Source: Stakelama pacifica (GTDB taxonomy: Bacteria; Pseudomonadota; Alphaproteobacteria; Sphingomonadales; Sphingomonadaceae). From it: DNA of 64,000 nt. The translations under genes and the position numbers were made by a program. The notes under the pieces were generated by a model that saw only the letters and a program-made list of their open reading frames with translations, was not told where the DNA came from and did no database searches. This document shows, one piece after another, positions 1-11,510 of this stretch. Numbering within the stretch: position 1 is the stretch's first letter; each line of letters starts with the position of its first letter. Where the stretch lies: assembly GCF_004361835.1 (NCBI RefSeq), contig NZ_SNWD01000001.1, forward strand, positions 310,001 to 374,000. Direction: 5' to 3'.

Positions 1-374
1 AGATCGCCGCGAATCCCTGGGTGGAAATCGCGACCGATGGCGTTGCGCCGCCGCCCTTTGGCTCGCCCGGTCCCTTCGCCTTTGCCGATCCTGACTATGT
101 CGGTGATATGCTCGCCCAAGCGGGATGGCGCGGTGAGGCCGAGCGGTACGATTTTGACTATATTGTCGGCGAGGGGGATAAGCCGGTCGAGGATGCCATG
201 GCGTTTCTCACCCGGATCGGGCCAGCCGCCGCGATGTTGCGCGATGCTGACGGAGCGCAGCATATGGCCCTGCTGACCCGTATGCGCGATATATTGTCGC
301 GAAACGCGGAACCGGGACGGATCGCGTTTCCGGCCTCGGCCTGGATCTGGCGAGCGCGGCGTGATGCGGCATAG
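1..374 (+). CDS. Class I SAM-dependent methyltransferase, C-terminal part (5' end outside window)
   Basis: The reading frame is already open at base 3 (beginning IAANPWVEIA) and runs to a TAG at 372-374, so only about 123 C-terminal residues are visible. The pattern of a P-rich stretch, then GPFAFADPDYV, then an AGW/AERYDFDY segment is the usual tail of small SAM-dependent methyltransferases of the UbiE/Methyltransf_11 type, which I recognise from family knowledge. The SAM-binding Rossmann motifs would lie upstream and cannot be checked, so substrate and pathway are unknown. A GTG at 21 is in frame but is probably internal, because the upstream codons continue the family pattern. Confidence 0.75.
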   Translation, partial: IAANPWVEIATDGVAPPPFGSPGPFAFADPDYVGDMLAQAGWRGEAERYDFDYIVGEGDKPVEDAMAFLTRIGPAAAMLRDADGAQHMALLTRMRDILSRNAEPGRIAFPASAWIWRARRDAA

Positions 375-382
375 GAGCAAAG

Positions 383-412
383 GGGGCATTTAGCTTCACA
401 AGGGGCATTCAG
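383..412. repeat. Short direct repeat in a 5' intergenic region
   Basis: The motif GGGGCATTTAG at 383-393 recurs as GGGGCATTCAG at 402-412, 19 bases apart, in the 105-base gap before the glutathione S-transferase gene. The two copies lie nearly two helical turns apart, a spacing compatible with a regulator site. That is speculative, and no known operator is recognised. Confidence 0.3.
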
Positions 413-479
413 TCCTGCATCGTTCGATCGGTTCGCTCGTTCATCGCCAAACCCTCGACTGCATCATGGAGGTCCGTTC

Positions 480-1103
480 ATGACGATCATCGTCCACCAT
501 CTCGAAAATTCCCGCTCGCAGCGAGTCCTCTGGCTGCTGGAAGAGCTGGGGCTTCCGTATGAGGTGAAGCGCTATGAGCGGAACCGCAAGACGATGCTCG
601 CGCCGCCCGAGCTGAAGCGCGTGCATCCGCTCGGAAAATCGCCGGTGATCGAGGATGACGCTATGGTGATTGCCGAAACCGGGCCGATCGTCGAATATCT
701 GGTCGAGAAGGCGGACGGTAAATTCGGGCCGCTGGGTCACCGCGAGTCGGTGCTGCGCTGGCGCTATTTCCTCCATTATGCCGAAGGATCGGCGATGCCG
801 CCTTTATTGCTGAAGCTGGTGCTGGGGCGAGTGCCGCTATTCGGCAAAAAAGCACAGAAACGCATCCAGCCGATGATCGATGTGCATCTCGACTTTATCG
901 AGAGCGAACTGGCGAGCCGCCCATGGTTCGCTGGCGACGACATTACCGCAGCCGATGTGATGATGAGCTTTCCGCTGGAGGCGGCGCGCAGCCGCGGCGG
1001 GCTGGGCGGTCGCCCGGCGATCACGGCATGGCTCGACAAAATCCATGCCCGCCCCGCCTATCGGGCTGCGCTCGAAAAGGGCGGGGACTATGCCTATGCC
1101 TGA
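480..1103 (+). CDS. Glutathione S-transferase family protein
   Basis: This 207-residue protein is a normal-length cytosolic GST. Residues 1-78 form the thioredoxin-like domain, with a Ser-rich active-site region near Ser11/Ser13 (NSRSQRVLW), a cis-Pro loop at Pro55 (LGKSPVIEDD) and the glutathione-contacting ET pair at 66-67. Residues 90-200 form the all-helical domain, including the fold-stabilising helix GDDITAADVMMSFPLE. A clear ribosome site (GGAGG, 7 bases before ATG) sets the start. The family conjugates glutathione to electrophiles or reduces peroxides; the substrate cannot be read from sequence. The gene appears monocistronic and converges on the symporter gene downstream. Confidence 0.9.
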   Translation: MTIIVHHLENSRSQRVLWLLEELGLPYEVKRYERNRKTMLAPPELKRVHPLGKSPVIEDDAMVIAETGPIVEYLVEKADGKFGPLGHRESVLRWRYFLHYAEGSAMPPLLLKLVLGRVPLFGKKAQKRIQPMIDVHLDFIESELASRPWFAGDDITAADVMMSFPLEAARSRGGLGGRPAITAWLDKIHARPAYRAALEKGGDYAYA

Positions 1104-1147
1104 CCGCAAGGTGCGGTGAGCGAAGCGCAGTTGCCCCGGTTGAGCGA

Positions 1148-1174
1148 AACCGAATGTACCTGCGCCATTCGGTT
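1148..1174. terminator. Inverted repeat between convergent genes, possible terminator
   Basis: A perfect 9-base-pair inverted repeat (AACCGAATG / CATTCGGTT, 9-base loop) sits in the 149-base gap between the GST gene and the symporter gene, which converge. There is no T-run on either side, so it is not a canonical intrinsic terminator. The position between two 3' ends is the main argument for a role in termination or 3'-end protection. Confidence 0.4.
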
Positions 1175-1252
1175 CAGCCCTGTCGGCGAAATCGGTATCG
1201 CACGAACGTTCCCGGCAAAAGATATTCCGGCAGAGCCTGTATCGCCCAGCCC

Positions 1253-2563
1253 CTATCCCTGATCGCGGTGCTGAACCAGCCCGTGGCTTGGCGCATGGGC
1301 CGGTTCGATTTCGGGTGCCGCTTCGGGATCGAGATCGCCCTCCCAGCGGGCGATGACGCTTGCGGCGACCGCGTTGCCGATCACGTTTGTCGCGGTACGC
1401 CCCATGTCGAGGAAATGATCGACCGCGAGGATCAGCAATATGCCCGCTTCGGGAATGTTGAACATGGTCAGCGTCGCGGCAATGACCACCAGACTGGCGC
1501 GCGGCACCCCTGCAATGCCCTTTGACGTCACCATCAGGACGAGGAGCATCGTGATCTGCTGCCCCAGCGACAGATCGATGCCATAGGCCTGAGCGATGAA
1601 GAGCGACGCGAACGTCATATACATCATCGACCCGTCGAGATTGAAAGAATAGCCGAGCGGCAGCACGAAGCTGGCGATGCGCGGCGGTACACCGAAACGC
1701 TCCAGCGCCTCCAGCAGGCGGGGATAGGCCGCCTCCGACGAAGCTGTCGAGAAACCGAGAAGCAGCGGTTCGCGGATAAAACGGAACAGATGCCGCGTCC
1801 GCTTGCCGATGAACAGGAAGCCAAGCCCGAACAGCGCGCACCACAGCACGAACAGCCCGATATAGACCGACATCATGAAGTACGCGAGATTGCCGATCAC
1901 GCCCGGCCCGCGCTCGGCCAGCGCGCCCGCCACCGCGGCGAACACCGCGATGGGCGCGAAGCGCATCACATAATCGGTGATCTGCAGCATCACCTTCACC
2001 AGCGAATCGATCGCGCGCACCAGCGGGCGCGCCTCTTCGCCAACCGCCGTGATCGCGACGCCGACAAAGACCGAGAAGACGACGATCTGCAGAATCTCGT
2101 TGGTCGCCATCGCTTCGATCATCGAAGCGGGGAAGATGTGGGTGAAGAAGTTGTTGAGGTTGAACGCTGCCTTGTCGACACCGGACGCTGCATCGGCCGC
2201 GGGAATGGTGAGGTTGAGCGCGCTTCCCGGCTGAAGGATATGGACGAGGATAAGCCCGATCGTCAGCGACATCAGGCTGGCGCAGATGAACCAGCCGAGC
2301 GAGCGAAGCCCGATGCGGCCCAGTGCGCCGCTATCGCCCATATGCGCGATTCCCGCGACCAGCGTCGAAAAGACGAGCGGCGCGATGATCATCTTGATCA
2401 GCCGCAGGAAAATCGTCGTCAGGATCGAGAAATAGCCAGCAATCTCCTTCAACTGCGCGGCGGACGCGGCACTGCCGTCGTCGATCGCGGCATTGAGCCC
2501 CCAGCCGACGAGCAGCCCGAGCACCAGCCCGAGCAGAATGAACATGGTCAGCCGTTTGGCCAT
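1253..2563 (-). CDS. Dicarboxylate/amino acid:cation symporter (DAACS/SLC1 family)
   Basis: This 436-residue inner-membrane protein has the family layout of hydrophobic helices plus two re-entrant hairpins. Family signatures are visible in order: the serine-rich hairpin STASSEAAY at 272-280, the NLDGS unwound helix at 308-312, a second hairpin around 345-356 (VTSKGIAGVPRAS), and the substrate/Na+ helix with Asp382 and Asn393 (DHFLDMGRTATNVIGN). It should take up C4-dicarboxylates, glutamate/aspartate or neutral amino acids with Na+ or H+; the exact substrate is not decided by sequence. It is divergent from a secreted M24 peptidase gene with 99 bases between the starts. A G-rich ribosome site (AGGGGG) lies 7 bases before the ATG. 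Confidence 0.92.
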   Translation of the reverse strand: MAKRLTMFILLGLVLGLLVGWGLNAAIDDGSAASAAQLKEIAGYFSILTTIFLRLIKMIIAPLVFSTLVAGIAHMGDSGALGRIGLRSLGWFICASLMSLTIGLILVHILQPGSALNLTIPAADAASGVDKAAFNLNNFFTHIFPASMIEAMATNEILQIVVFSVFVGVAITAVGEEARPLVRAIDSLVKVMLQITDYVMRFAPIAVFAAVAGALAERGPGVIGNLAYFMMSVYIGLFVLWCALFGLGFLFIGKRTRHLFRFIREPLLLGFSTASSEAAYPRLLEALERFGVPPRIASFVLPLGYSFNLDGSMMYMTFASLFIAQAYGIDLSLGQQITMLLVLMVTSKGIAGVPRASLVVIAATLTMFNIPEAGILLILAVDHFLDMGRTATNVIGNAVAASVIARWEGDLDPEAAPEIEPAHAPSHGLVQHRDQG

Positions 2564-2662
2564 TTAGGCGCCCCCTGAAAATCCGGAAGCGCGCAAGGAA
2601 CGGGATTGCGCTCGCCGGGTCAAGCGGCGCATGACGCTTGTTTGAAAATAAGAGGTTTTTTA

Positions 2663-3928
2663 ATGACGCACGGGCAAGCGATCGGACGGCGCGAAATACT
2701 GGCATTGGGAGCGATCGCGCCATTTGCGCTGCGGTCCTCGGTGCTGCGCGCGGCAGAGCCGGACCTGTCGGCGCTTCAGGATATTACCGGCGATGCGCAG
2801 CCTATCGGGGCGCAAGAGCGCGCGGGGCGGATCGAGCGGGCGCAGGCGCTGATGCGTGCCAACGGGATCGGCGCGGTGCTGATCGAAGCGGGAAGCTCGC
2901 TCACGTATTTCACCGGGATTAAATGGTGGCGCAGCGAAAGGCTGACCGCTGCCGTGCTGCCGGTCGAGGGTGAGGCGATGGTGGTGACACCGTTTTTCGA
3001 AGAACCTTCGGTGCGCGAATCGCTTGGGATTCCGGCCGATGTTCGGGTGTGGCAGGAGGATGAGGACCCGCTGAAGCTGATCGCAGGCTTCCTGAAAGAA
3101 CGCCGCCTTGCCGATAAGCCGGTCGGTATTGAGGAGACGGTTCGCTATTTCGCGGTCGACGGACTTCGCCATGCCCTGCCTGATGTACGTATCGTTTCGG
3201 CCAGTCCGGTGGTGCGCGCGGTGCGGATGCGCAAAACGCCTGCCGAAATCGCGCTGATGCAGGTGGCGACCGATGTGACGATCGCCGCCTATCGCTGGAC
3301 CTATGACCGGGTAGAGACGGGGATGAGTGCGAGCGACGTTTCCGCGCTGATGAGCGCGGCGACGCGCAAGCTGGGCGGCGATGTCGAATTTTCTATGGTG
3401 TTGCTCAACGAGGCGTCGGCCTATCCGCATGGGTCGAAACAGCCGCAAAAGGTGGCGAAGAGCGGGGTGGTGCTGATGGATTGCGGCTGTGCGGTGCATG
3501 GCTATCAGTCCGATGTGTCGCGGACCTGGGTTCACGGCCCCCCTTCGACCGCGCAGCGCACCGTGTGGGATCAGGTTCGCCGGGGCCAGCGCGTGGCGTT
3601 CACCGCGGCGCGGCTCGGCGTGCCGGCGGGGAGCGTCGACGATGCGGTGCGCGGCTATTATGAAGCGCTCGGCTATGGTCCGCGCTACAAGCTGCCGGGA
3701 CTGTCGCATCGCACCGGGCACGGCATCGGCATGGACGGACACGAGCCGGTCAATCTGGTTCATGGCGAGGAGGAGCCGCTGGACGTCGGCATGTGCTTTT
3801 CGGACGAACCGGGGATTTACCTTCCCGGCAAGTTTGGCGTGCGGCTCGAGGATTGTTTCCACATGACCGAATCGGGCCCGCGCTATTTCAGCGAGCCGCC
3901 GCGCAGCATCGATGCGCCGATGGGGTGA
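2663..3928 (+). CDS. Secreted M24 family metallopeptidase (Xaa-Pro dipeptidase/aminopeptidase-like)
   Basis: The 421-residue protein starts at the ATG at 2663, which has AGAGG 7 bases upstream; an in-frame upstream extension to 2606 lacks this. The N-terminus (GRREILALGAIAPFAL) looks like a twin-arginine export signal with a possible cut near Ala30-Ala31. A creatinase-type N-domain (about 50-185) precedes the pita-bread M24 domain. All five expected metal ligands are present: Asp273, Asp284, His353, Glu382 and Glu396. The family removes N-terminal residues next to proline or splits Xaa-Pro. The divergent amino-acid symporter suggests peptide use. The stop is followed after 2 bases by the next gene. 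Confidence 0.88.
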   Translation: MTHGQAIGRREILALGAIAPFALRSSVLRAAEPDLSALQDITGDAQPIGAQERAGRIERAQALMRANGIGAVLIEAGSSLTYFTGIKWWRSERLTAAVLPVEGEAMVVTPFFEEPSVRESLGIPADVRVWQEDEDPLKLIAGFLKERRLADKPVGIEETVRYFAVDGLRHALPDVRIVSASPVVRAVRMRKTPAEIALMQVATDVTIAAYRWTYDRVETGMSASDVSALMSAATRKLGGDVEFSMVLLNEASAYPHGSKQPQKVAKSGVVLMDCGCAVHGYQSDVSRTWVHGPPSTAQRTVWDQVRRGQRVAFTAARLGVPAGSVDDAVRGYYEALGYGPRYKLPGLSHRTGHGIGMDGHEPVNLVHGEEEPLDVGMCFSDEPGIYLPGKFGVRLEDCFHMTESGPRYFSEPPRSIDAPMG

Positions 3929-3930
3929 AT

Positions 3931-4602
3931 ATGCAGGCCGGCGAGATTCTTGCCCGAGACGGAGCGGTGTTGCTGAGCAGGTTGTTTTCGCCGGCTGCGG
4001 CCGATTCGCTCGCAAACCTGTTTCCTTCTGCACAAGATAACCGGCCGGGTAAGCGGTTAAGCGTGTCCGATATCGCCCGACGCGATCCGCTCCGGCATCT
4101 TACCGAAGAAGTGCGCTCGCTCGCTGATGCGCCGATGCGACCGGTTCGGGCGATCGCGTTCGATAAGACGGCTTCGTCCAACTGGACGGTCGGCTGGCAT
4201 CAGGATCGGACGATCGAGGTGAAGCAGCGTCTGGATACGCCCGGCTATGGACCATGGACGGTGAAACAGGGACGGACCCATGTATCGCCTCCGTTTGCGG
4301 TAAGTGAGGCCATGCTCACGGTGCGGGTCCATATCGATCGGGTGGACAGCGGGAATGCACCGCTTCTGATCGCGCCCGGCTCTCACCGGCGGGGGCTGGT
4401 CGCCGAACCCGATATTGCGGCGGCTGTACAGTCCTGCGGGCATCGCGAATGTCATGCGGAGGCTGGCGATGTCTGGGTGTATGCCACGCCGATCCTTCAT
4501 GCATCGGGCAAGGTGCTGGGTACGGGCCGTCGCCGCGTGTTGCAGATCGACTATGCCGTCATCGATTTGCCGAACGGGCTGGAATGGGCGGCGGATGACT
4601 GA
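3931..4602 (+). CDS. Phytanoyl-CoA dioxygenase (PhyH) family Fe(II)/2-oxoglutarate oxygenase
   Basis: This 223-residue protein has the jelly-roll oxygenase iron triad: His90 and Asp92 in GWHQD, and His190 in TPILHAS. A downstream Arg (GRRRVLQIDY) probably binds 2-oxoglutarate. The motifs match the bacterial PhyH family, whose members hydroxylate varied small molecules; the substrate is unknown. The ATG at 3931 lies only 2 bases after the stop of the M24 peptidase, so the pair is very likely cotranscribed and translationally coupled. An in-frame extension back to 3793 overlaps the peptidase gene and is rejected as a start. Confidence 0.85.
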   Translation: MQAGEILARDGAVLLSRLFSPAAADSLANLFPSAQDNRPGKRLSVSDIARRDPLRHLTEEVRSLADAPMRPVRAIAFDKTASSNWTVGWHQDRTIEVKQRLDTPGYGPWTVKQGRTHVSPPFAVSEAMLTVRVHIDRVDSGNAPLLIAPGSHRRGLVAEPDIAAAVQSCGHRECHAEAGDVWVYATPILHASGKVLGTGRRRVLQIDYAVIDLPNGLEWAADD

Positions 4603-4674
4603 AGCGCGGTTACGATCACCCTGATCGACGCGTTTTGCTTGAGCATCGGCGATTGCGCGCTTAAGTCGTAGTTC

Positions 4675-7329
<2,655 letters not shown>

Positions 7330-7342
7330 CTGGCAGAAAGAC

Positions 7343-7382
7343 ATCCGGCGCGTCACCTGATGACGTGCCGGATTTCTTTTTA
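7343..7382 (+). terminator. Intrinsic terminator of alaS
   Basis: A 13-base-pair stem (ATCCGGCGCGTCA with TGACGTGCCGGAT, one G-U pair) with a 5-base loop is followed directly by a T-rich run (TTCTTTTTAT). It lies 13 bases after the alaS stop and is a textbook rho-independent terminator. The opposite strand lacks a T-run at its exit, so it mainly serves alaS. Confidence 0.9.
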
Positions 7383-7429
7383 TATCAAGTATTTAACTGA
7401 TGCTGCTCAAAAATAATTGAACAACCCCG

Positions 7430-9217
7430 TCACGCAGCGCTCGGGTCTGCATCGTCCGCCCGCGTTCGGCGCAGGCGGGGTTCGCGGTCCATCTCGGCGG
7501 CATCCTTGATCGCCTTGCGCATCCCGTCGCGCTTCTCGTGAATCGAGGCGATGACCGGCCCGACCGCAACGCCCAGATCGACCAGCACCGCCTCAGACAA
7601 TTGCAGCGAGCTTTCGAGCGTTTCGGGAACCGCATCGGTGGCGCCCGCCCGGTACAGCTCGGCGGCATGGTTCCAGTCGCGCGCGCGCGCGATGATCGGC
7701 AGATTGGGCACCCATCCGCGCACCCGGCGCGTCAGGCGGACGGTAAGTACCGGTTCGTCCATGGTGAGGATCAGCGCATCGGCACGCCCCAGATTGAGCC
7801 GGTCGACGAGTTCGGGGCGAACCACATCGCCGAAAATGACCGGATAGCCCGCGCGCCGTCCTTCATTCACCGTGTCAATATCGGCCTCTACCGCAATGAA
7901 TTTCTTGTCATGCACTTTCAGCATATCGGCGACCGTCCGCCCGACGCGGCCGAACCCGATGATCACCGTGCCCGGCCCTTCGGCATCGACATCGGCTTCG
8001 GGAGGAAGCTCGCCCGACACGAATTCGATCCGCCGGGCGATCAGCGATCCCGCTTTGGCGAGCAATGGCGTAATGGTGAGGCCGATTGCGGTCACAGTCG
8101 TCCAGAAGGCGGCAGTCGAAGGCAGGATCAGCCCCGCTGCTCCGGCCGCGCCGAGCACGATCAGCGTGGTTTCCGACGGGCTCGCCATCATGACGCCGGT
8201 CTCCGCCGCAGTCCCCATCCGCGCGCCGGCGATCCGCACCAGCGCCGTCGTGACAGTCGCCTTGACCAGCATCACGCCCATAATCGCGAGCAGCAGCATC
8301 TGCCAGTTGGCGGCGACCAGCCGAAGATCGAGCTGCATCCCCACGGTGATCAGGAACACGCCCAGCGCCAGCCCCTTGAACGGGGCGGTCATCACTTCGA
8401 CCTCGCTATGATATTCGGTTTCGGCGATCAGCAGCCCGGCGAGCAGCGCGCCGACGATCGGCGACAGGCCCGCCGCCGATGTGGCGAGGCTCGCCACGAT
8501 AACGATCAGCAGGCTTGCAGCAAGGAACAGTTCCGGGCTTTTGGTTCGCGCTGCCTGACCAAACATGCGCGGCAGAAGCAGGCGGCCGACGACGAACAAT
8601 ATCGCAACGGTAATACCGCCGCGTATCGCCACATCCATCAGATTTTGCCAGCCGTCCTGCGTCGCATTGGGAGCAAGCGCGCCGAGCATGAAGATGATGG
8701 GCACCAGCGCGACATCTTCGAACAATAGCATCGCGAAGGCAGCGCGGCCGGAAGCGCTTTGCGTTCCGGCGAGCGGGATGACGAGTGCCGTCGAGGACAG
8801 CGCCAGTGCGAAGCCAAGACCGATCGCGCCGCCCCATGCCTGACCGATCAGATGCAGCGCCAGCCCGAGGATCAGCCCCGAACCGATCAGTTCGGCCGCG
8901 CCGACGCCGAATACCAGCGTGCGCATCGCCCATAGCCGCTTGAGCGACAGCTCCAGCCCGATCGAGAAGAGCAGCAGGATGATGCCGAATTCGGCAAACG
9001 GCTCGATCCCGTGCGGATCGGAGATCGTGACATAATAGAGCCACGGATAATCCGGCACGAGCGCGCCGAGGCCCGCAGGACCGACCAGCAGCCCGACCAG
9101 AATGAAGCCGATAACGGGACTGATACGAAAGCGCGCGAAAGCCGGGATCACCAGCCCGGCCGCGCCGAGGATCACCAGCGCGTCGCTGAAACCGCCATGG
9201 GTAAGGTCGAATAGCAT
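7430..9217 (-). CDS. CPA2-family monovalent cation/proton antiporter with RCK_N domain (KefB/KefC/YbaL-like)
   Basis: This 595-residue inner-membrane protein has an N-terminal transport domain of about twelve helices (residues 10-395), including the conserved acidic FEDVALVP segment around Asp168. A cytoplasmic RCK_N/TrkA-N Rossmann domain begins at Gly421 (GFGRVG at 421-426), with an acidic NAD-ribose position near Glu444. Such proteins exchange K+ or Na+ for H+ and are gated by nucleotides or glutathione adducts. I see no separate TrkA-C domain, so the architecture is closer to YbaL than to a full KefC. The gene looks monocistronic, downstream of icd on the same strand beyond the icd terminator. 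Confidence 0.9.
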   Translation of the reverse strand: MLFDLTHGGFSDALVILGAAGLVIPAFARFRISPVIGFILVGLLVGPAGLGALVPDYPWLYYVTISDPHGIEPFAEFGIILLLFSIGLELSLKRLWAMRTLVFGVGAAELIGSGLILGLALHLIGQAWGGAIGLGFALALSSTALVIPLAGTQSASGRAAFAMLLFEDVALVPIIFMLGALAPNATQDGWQNLMDVAIRGGITVAILFVVGRLLLPRMFGQAARTKSPELFLAASLLIVIVASLATSAAGLSPIVGALLAGLLIAETEYHSEVEVMTAPFKGLALGVFLITVGMQLDLRLVAANWQMLLLAIMGVMLVKATVTTALVRIAGARMGTAAETGVMMASPSETTLIVLGAAGAAGLILPSTAAFWTTVTAIGLTITPLLAKAGSLIARRIEFVSGELPPEADVDAEGPGTVIIGFGRVGRTVADMLKVHDKKFIAVEADIDTVNEGRRAGYPVIFGDVVRPELVDRLNLGRADALILTMDEPVLTVRLTRRVRGWVPNLPIIARARDWNHAAELYRAGATDAVPETLESSLQLSEAVLVDLGVAVGPVIASIHEKRDGMRKAIKDAAEMDREPRLRRTRADDADPSAA

Positions 9218-9290
9218 GTGCCGAGCTTAGACGTGCGTTCGCTGCCCTGTCATGCCTTTCCTGCTGCTTTTGCTGCTCACGAGGGGGAGG

Positions 9291-9331
9291 GCAAAAGAAA
9301 AAGGCCCCGATGCGCGAACATCGGGGCCTTT
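9291..9331 (-). terminator. Intrinsic terminator of icd
   Basis: A perfect 13-base-pair stem (AAAGGCCCCGATG with CATCGGGGCCTTT, 6-base loop) lies about 25 bases after the icd stop. On the minus strand it is followed by TTTCTTTTGC, a U-rich tail, so it terminates icd ahead of the antiporter gene. Confidence 0.9.
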
Positions 9332-9355
9332 CCTCACCTCAGCGATAGCGAAGGA

Positions 9356-10582
9356 TCAGGCGAGACCCTGCTTCTTCATCGCCGTTTCAAGGTTCACGCG
9401 GATCGCCTCAAAGAACTGCTCCGAGGTCATCCAGTCCTGATCGGGACCGATCAGGATCGCGAGATCCTTGGTCATCTGACCGCTTTCGACGGTTTCGATG
9501 CAGACCTTTTCGAGCAGCTCAGCGAACTGCGTGACTTCGGGCGTATTGTCGAACTTGCCGCGATAGATAAGGCCGCGCGTCCAGGCGAAGATCGACGCGA
9601 TCGGGTTGGTCGAGGTCGCCTTGCCCTGCTGATGCTGGCGGAAATGGCGGGTAACGGTGCCGTGCGCCGCTTCGGCTTCGACCGTCTGGCCGTCCGGCGT
9701 CATCAGCACCGAGGTCATCAGGCCAAGGCTGCCGAACCCCTGTGCGACCTGATCCGACTGCACATCACCGTCATAGTTTTTGCAGGCCCAGACGAACTCG
9801 CCGTTCCATTTCAGCGCCGATGCGACCATGTCGTCGATCAGGCGGTGCTGATATTCGATGCCCGCTTCCTTGAACTTGGCTTCGAATTCGCTTTCGAACA
9901 CTTCCTGGAACAGGTCCTTGAAACGGCCGTCATAGGCCTTCAGAATCGTGTTCTTGGTCGACAGATAGACCGGCCATTTGCGGTCGAGCCCGTAGTTCAT
10001 CGACGCGCGGGCGAAATCGCGGATCGATTCGTCGAGATTGTACATGCCCATCGCGACGCCCGATGCGGGGAAGTCGAATACTTCCTCCTCGATCACCTGA
10101 CCGTCCTCGCCCTGCCATTTCATGGTGAGCTTACCCGCGCCGGGGACCTTGAAATCGGTCGCTTTATACTGATCGCCGAAAGCGTGTCGGCCGACGACGA
10201 TCGGGTGCGTCCAGCCGGGGATCAGGCGGGGAACGTTCTTGATGACGATCGGTTCGCGGAAAACCACGCCGCCCAGAATGTTGCGGATCGTGCCATTGGG
10301 CGACCGCCACATTTTCTTAAGGCCGAATTCCTCGACGCGCGCTTCGTCGGGCGTGATGGTGGCGCATTTCACGCCGACGCCATATTTTTTGATCGCCTCA
10401 GCCGACTGAACGGTGATCTGGTCGTCGGTCTCGTCGCGCTTGGTGACCGAAAGATCGTAATATTCCAGGTCGATATCGAGATAGGGCTTGATCAGCCGCT
10501 CGCGAATCCATTCCCAGATGATCCGGGTCATTTCGTCGCCGTCGATCTCAACGACGGGGGTTTTCACCTTGATCTTCGCCAT
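9356..10582 (-). CDS. icd: NADP-dependent isocitrate dehydrogenase
   Basis: This 408-residue enzyme oxidatively decarboxylates isocitrate to 2-oxoglutarate with NADP+, in the TCA cycle. The sequence matches the eukaryotic-type, dimeric NADP-IDH common in alphaproteobacteria rather than the E. coli-type enzyme: it begins [20 protein letters not shown] and carries the substrate-binding [18 protein letters not shown]. The start at 10582 is chosen because the conserved family N-terminus begins there; an in-frame ATG at 10615 would add 11 non-conserved residues. A terminator follows the stop. Confidence 0.97.
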   Translation of the reverse strand: MAKIKVKTPVVEIDGDEMTRIIWEWIRERLIKPYLDIDLEYYDLSVTKRDETDDQITVQSAEAIKKYGVGVKCATITPDEARVEEFGLKKMWRSPNGTIRNILGGVVFREPIVIKNVPRLIPGWTHPIVVGRHAFGDQYKATDFKVPGAGKLTMKWQGEDGQVIEEEVFDFPASGVAMGMYNLDESIRDFARASMNYGLDRKWPVYLSTKNTILKAYDGRFKDLFQEVFESEFEAKFKEAGIEYQHRLIDDMVASALKWNGEFVWACKNYDGDVQSDQVAQGFGSLGLMTSVLMTPDGQTVEAEAAHGTVTRHFRQHQQGKATSTNPIASIFAWTRGLIYRGKFDNTPEVTQFAELLEKVCIETVESGQMTKDLAILIGPDQDWMTSEQFFEAIRVNLETAMKKQGLA

Positions 10583-10666
10583 AATCCCGATTTTCCTCAA
10601 ATAAGTCGAAACCAATTGCCCGAGCGTCTAGGCAAGAGGGGGAGGCGGATCAAGCCACCAGCGCAA

Positions 10667-11398
10667 TCAGGGGACGAACCACCAGCGTTGTTGCCAGCCG
10701 CGCGGATCGGTGACCTTATTGCCCGCCGCATCGAGCGCGGGACGAAAGCGGAAGCGTTTTTCGATCAGGCGGCACGTCGTGGCGTCGAGAGCGCTGTTGC
10801 CGCTGGAGCGCAGCACCGTGCAGTCATGGGCGCGCCCGTCCGTTCCCACAATATAGCGTACAATGACGCTTCCCTGCGCGTTGGCGCGGCTTGCGGCTTT
10901 GGGATAATCGGCGTTGGTGATTGTGCCGGCGATCCGTTCGCTGGGGCGCTCCAGACCCGATCCGGTGCCGTCGCCATCGCCGCCCCCGCCGCGCCCTTCA
11001 CCCGAACCGGACGCGCCGTTGCCGTCGCCCTGATCCGCTGCACCGGAATGTTGCTCGCTGCCATCGATCGGGTGCGGCGCGGCGATCAGCGGGGAAGGTG
11101 CGGGGAGGCGAATGACGGGAGACGGAGCCACCACGGGTGTCGCGCGCGCTTTCTTTGCCGGAGGAGCTGCTGCTGCAGGGCGATCCCGACCGGAGGGCGC
11201 GCGAACGGGCTCAGGCGGGGGCGGCGGTGCAAGAGCGGGAGCGGTAAACAGCGCCAGCGCTCGTTGATCGCCATGTCTGACCAGCCTTATCGTCAGGCCG
11301 CTGAGCAACACCGCGCCAAGCGCGAAAATCGCCACCAGCGCTGCCAGCGCGGCACCGATCCGCCGGGGGAGGGAGACTGTTTGCATCGCGGCGTGCAT
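10667..11398 (-). CDS. TonB-like energy transducer
   Basis: The 243-residue protein has one N-terminal membrane helix (about 13-37), a proline/alanine-rich spacer (about 50-105) with PPPPPEP, a glycine-rich linker (about 128-150), and a C-terminal TonB fold (about 155-243; YPKAASRANAQGSVIVRYIV, then DATTCRLIEKRFRFRPA). TonB couples proton-motive force through ExbB/ExbD to outer-membrane receptors. No exbB, exbD or receptor lies nearby. The extra Gly-rich linker is unusual next to the usual Pro/Lys spacer. An AGGA site 9 bases before the ATG at 11398 supports the start; ATG 11386 is an alternative. Confidence 0.82.
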   Translation of the reverse strand: MHAAMQTVSLPRRIGAALAALVAIFALGAVLLSGLTIRLVRHGDQRALALFTAPALAPPPPPEPVRAPSGRDRPAAAAPPAKKARATPVVAPSPVIRLPAPSPLIAAPHPIDGSEQHSGAADQGDGNGASGSGEGRGGGGDGDGTGSGLERPSERIAGTITNADYPKAASRANAQGSVIVRYIVGTDGRAHDCTVLRSSGNSALDATTCRLIEKRFRFRPALDAAGNKVTDPRGWQQRWWFVP

Positions 11399-11434
11399 CC
11401 TGTTGCTTCCTGCCCCTTATGGCATTGTTTGTCG

Positions 11435-11454
11435 GGCGCGTTCGTGAACGCGCC
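11435..11454. promoter_or_regulatory. Palindrome in the tonB-like/psd divergent region
   Basis: GGCGCGTTC-GT-GAACGCGCC is a 20-base near-perfect palindrome (two 9-base arms around GT) in the 112-base gap between the divergent tonB-like and psd genes. Its position would allow it to act as an operator for either promoter. It could also be a chance hairpin, and no known regulator motif is recognised. Confidence 0.35.
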
Positions 11455-11510
11455 AGAAGCGCCAGCCGGAACGGATTGTATTACGCGGACAGGACGGCTA
11501 CACCATCCCG

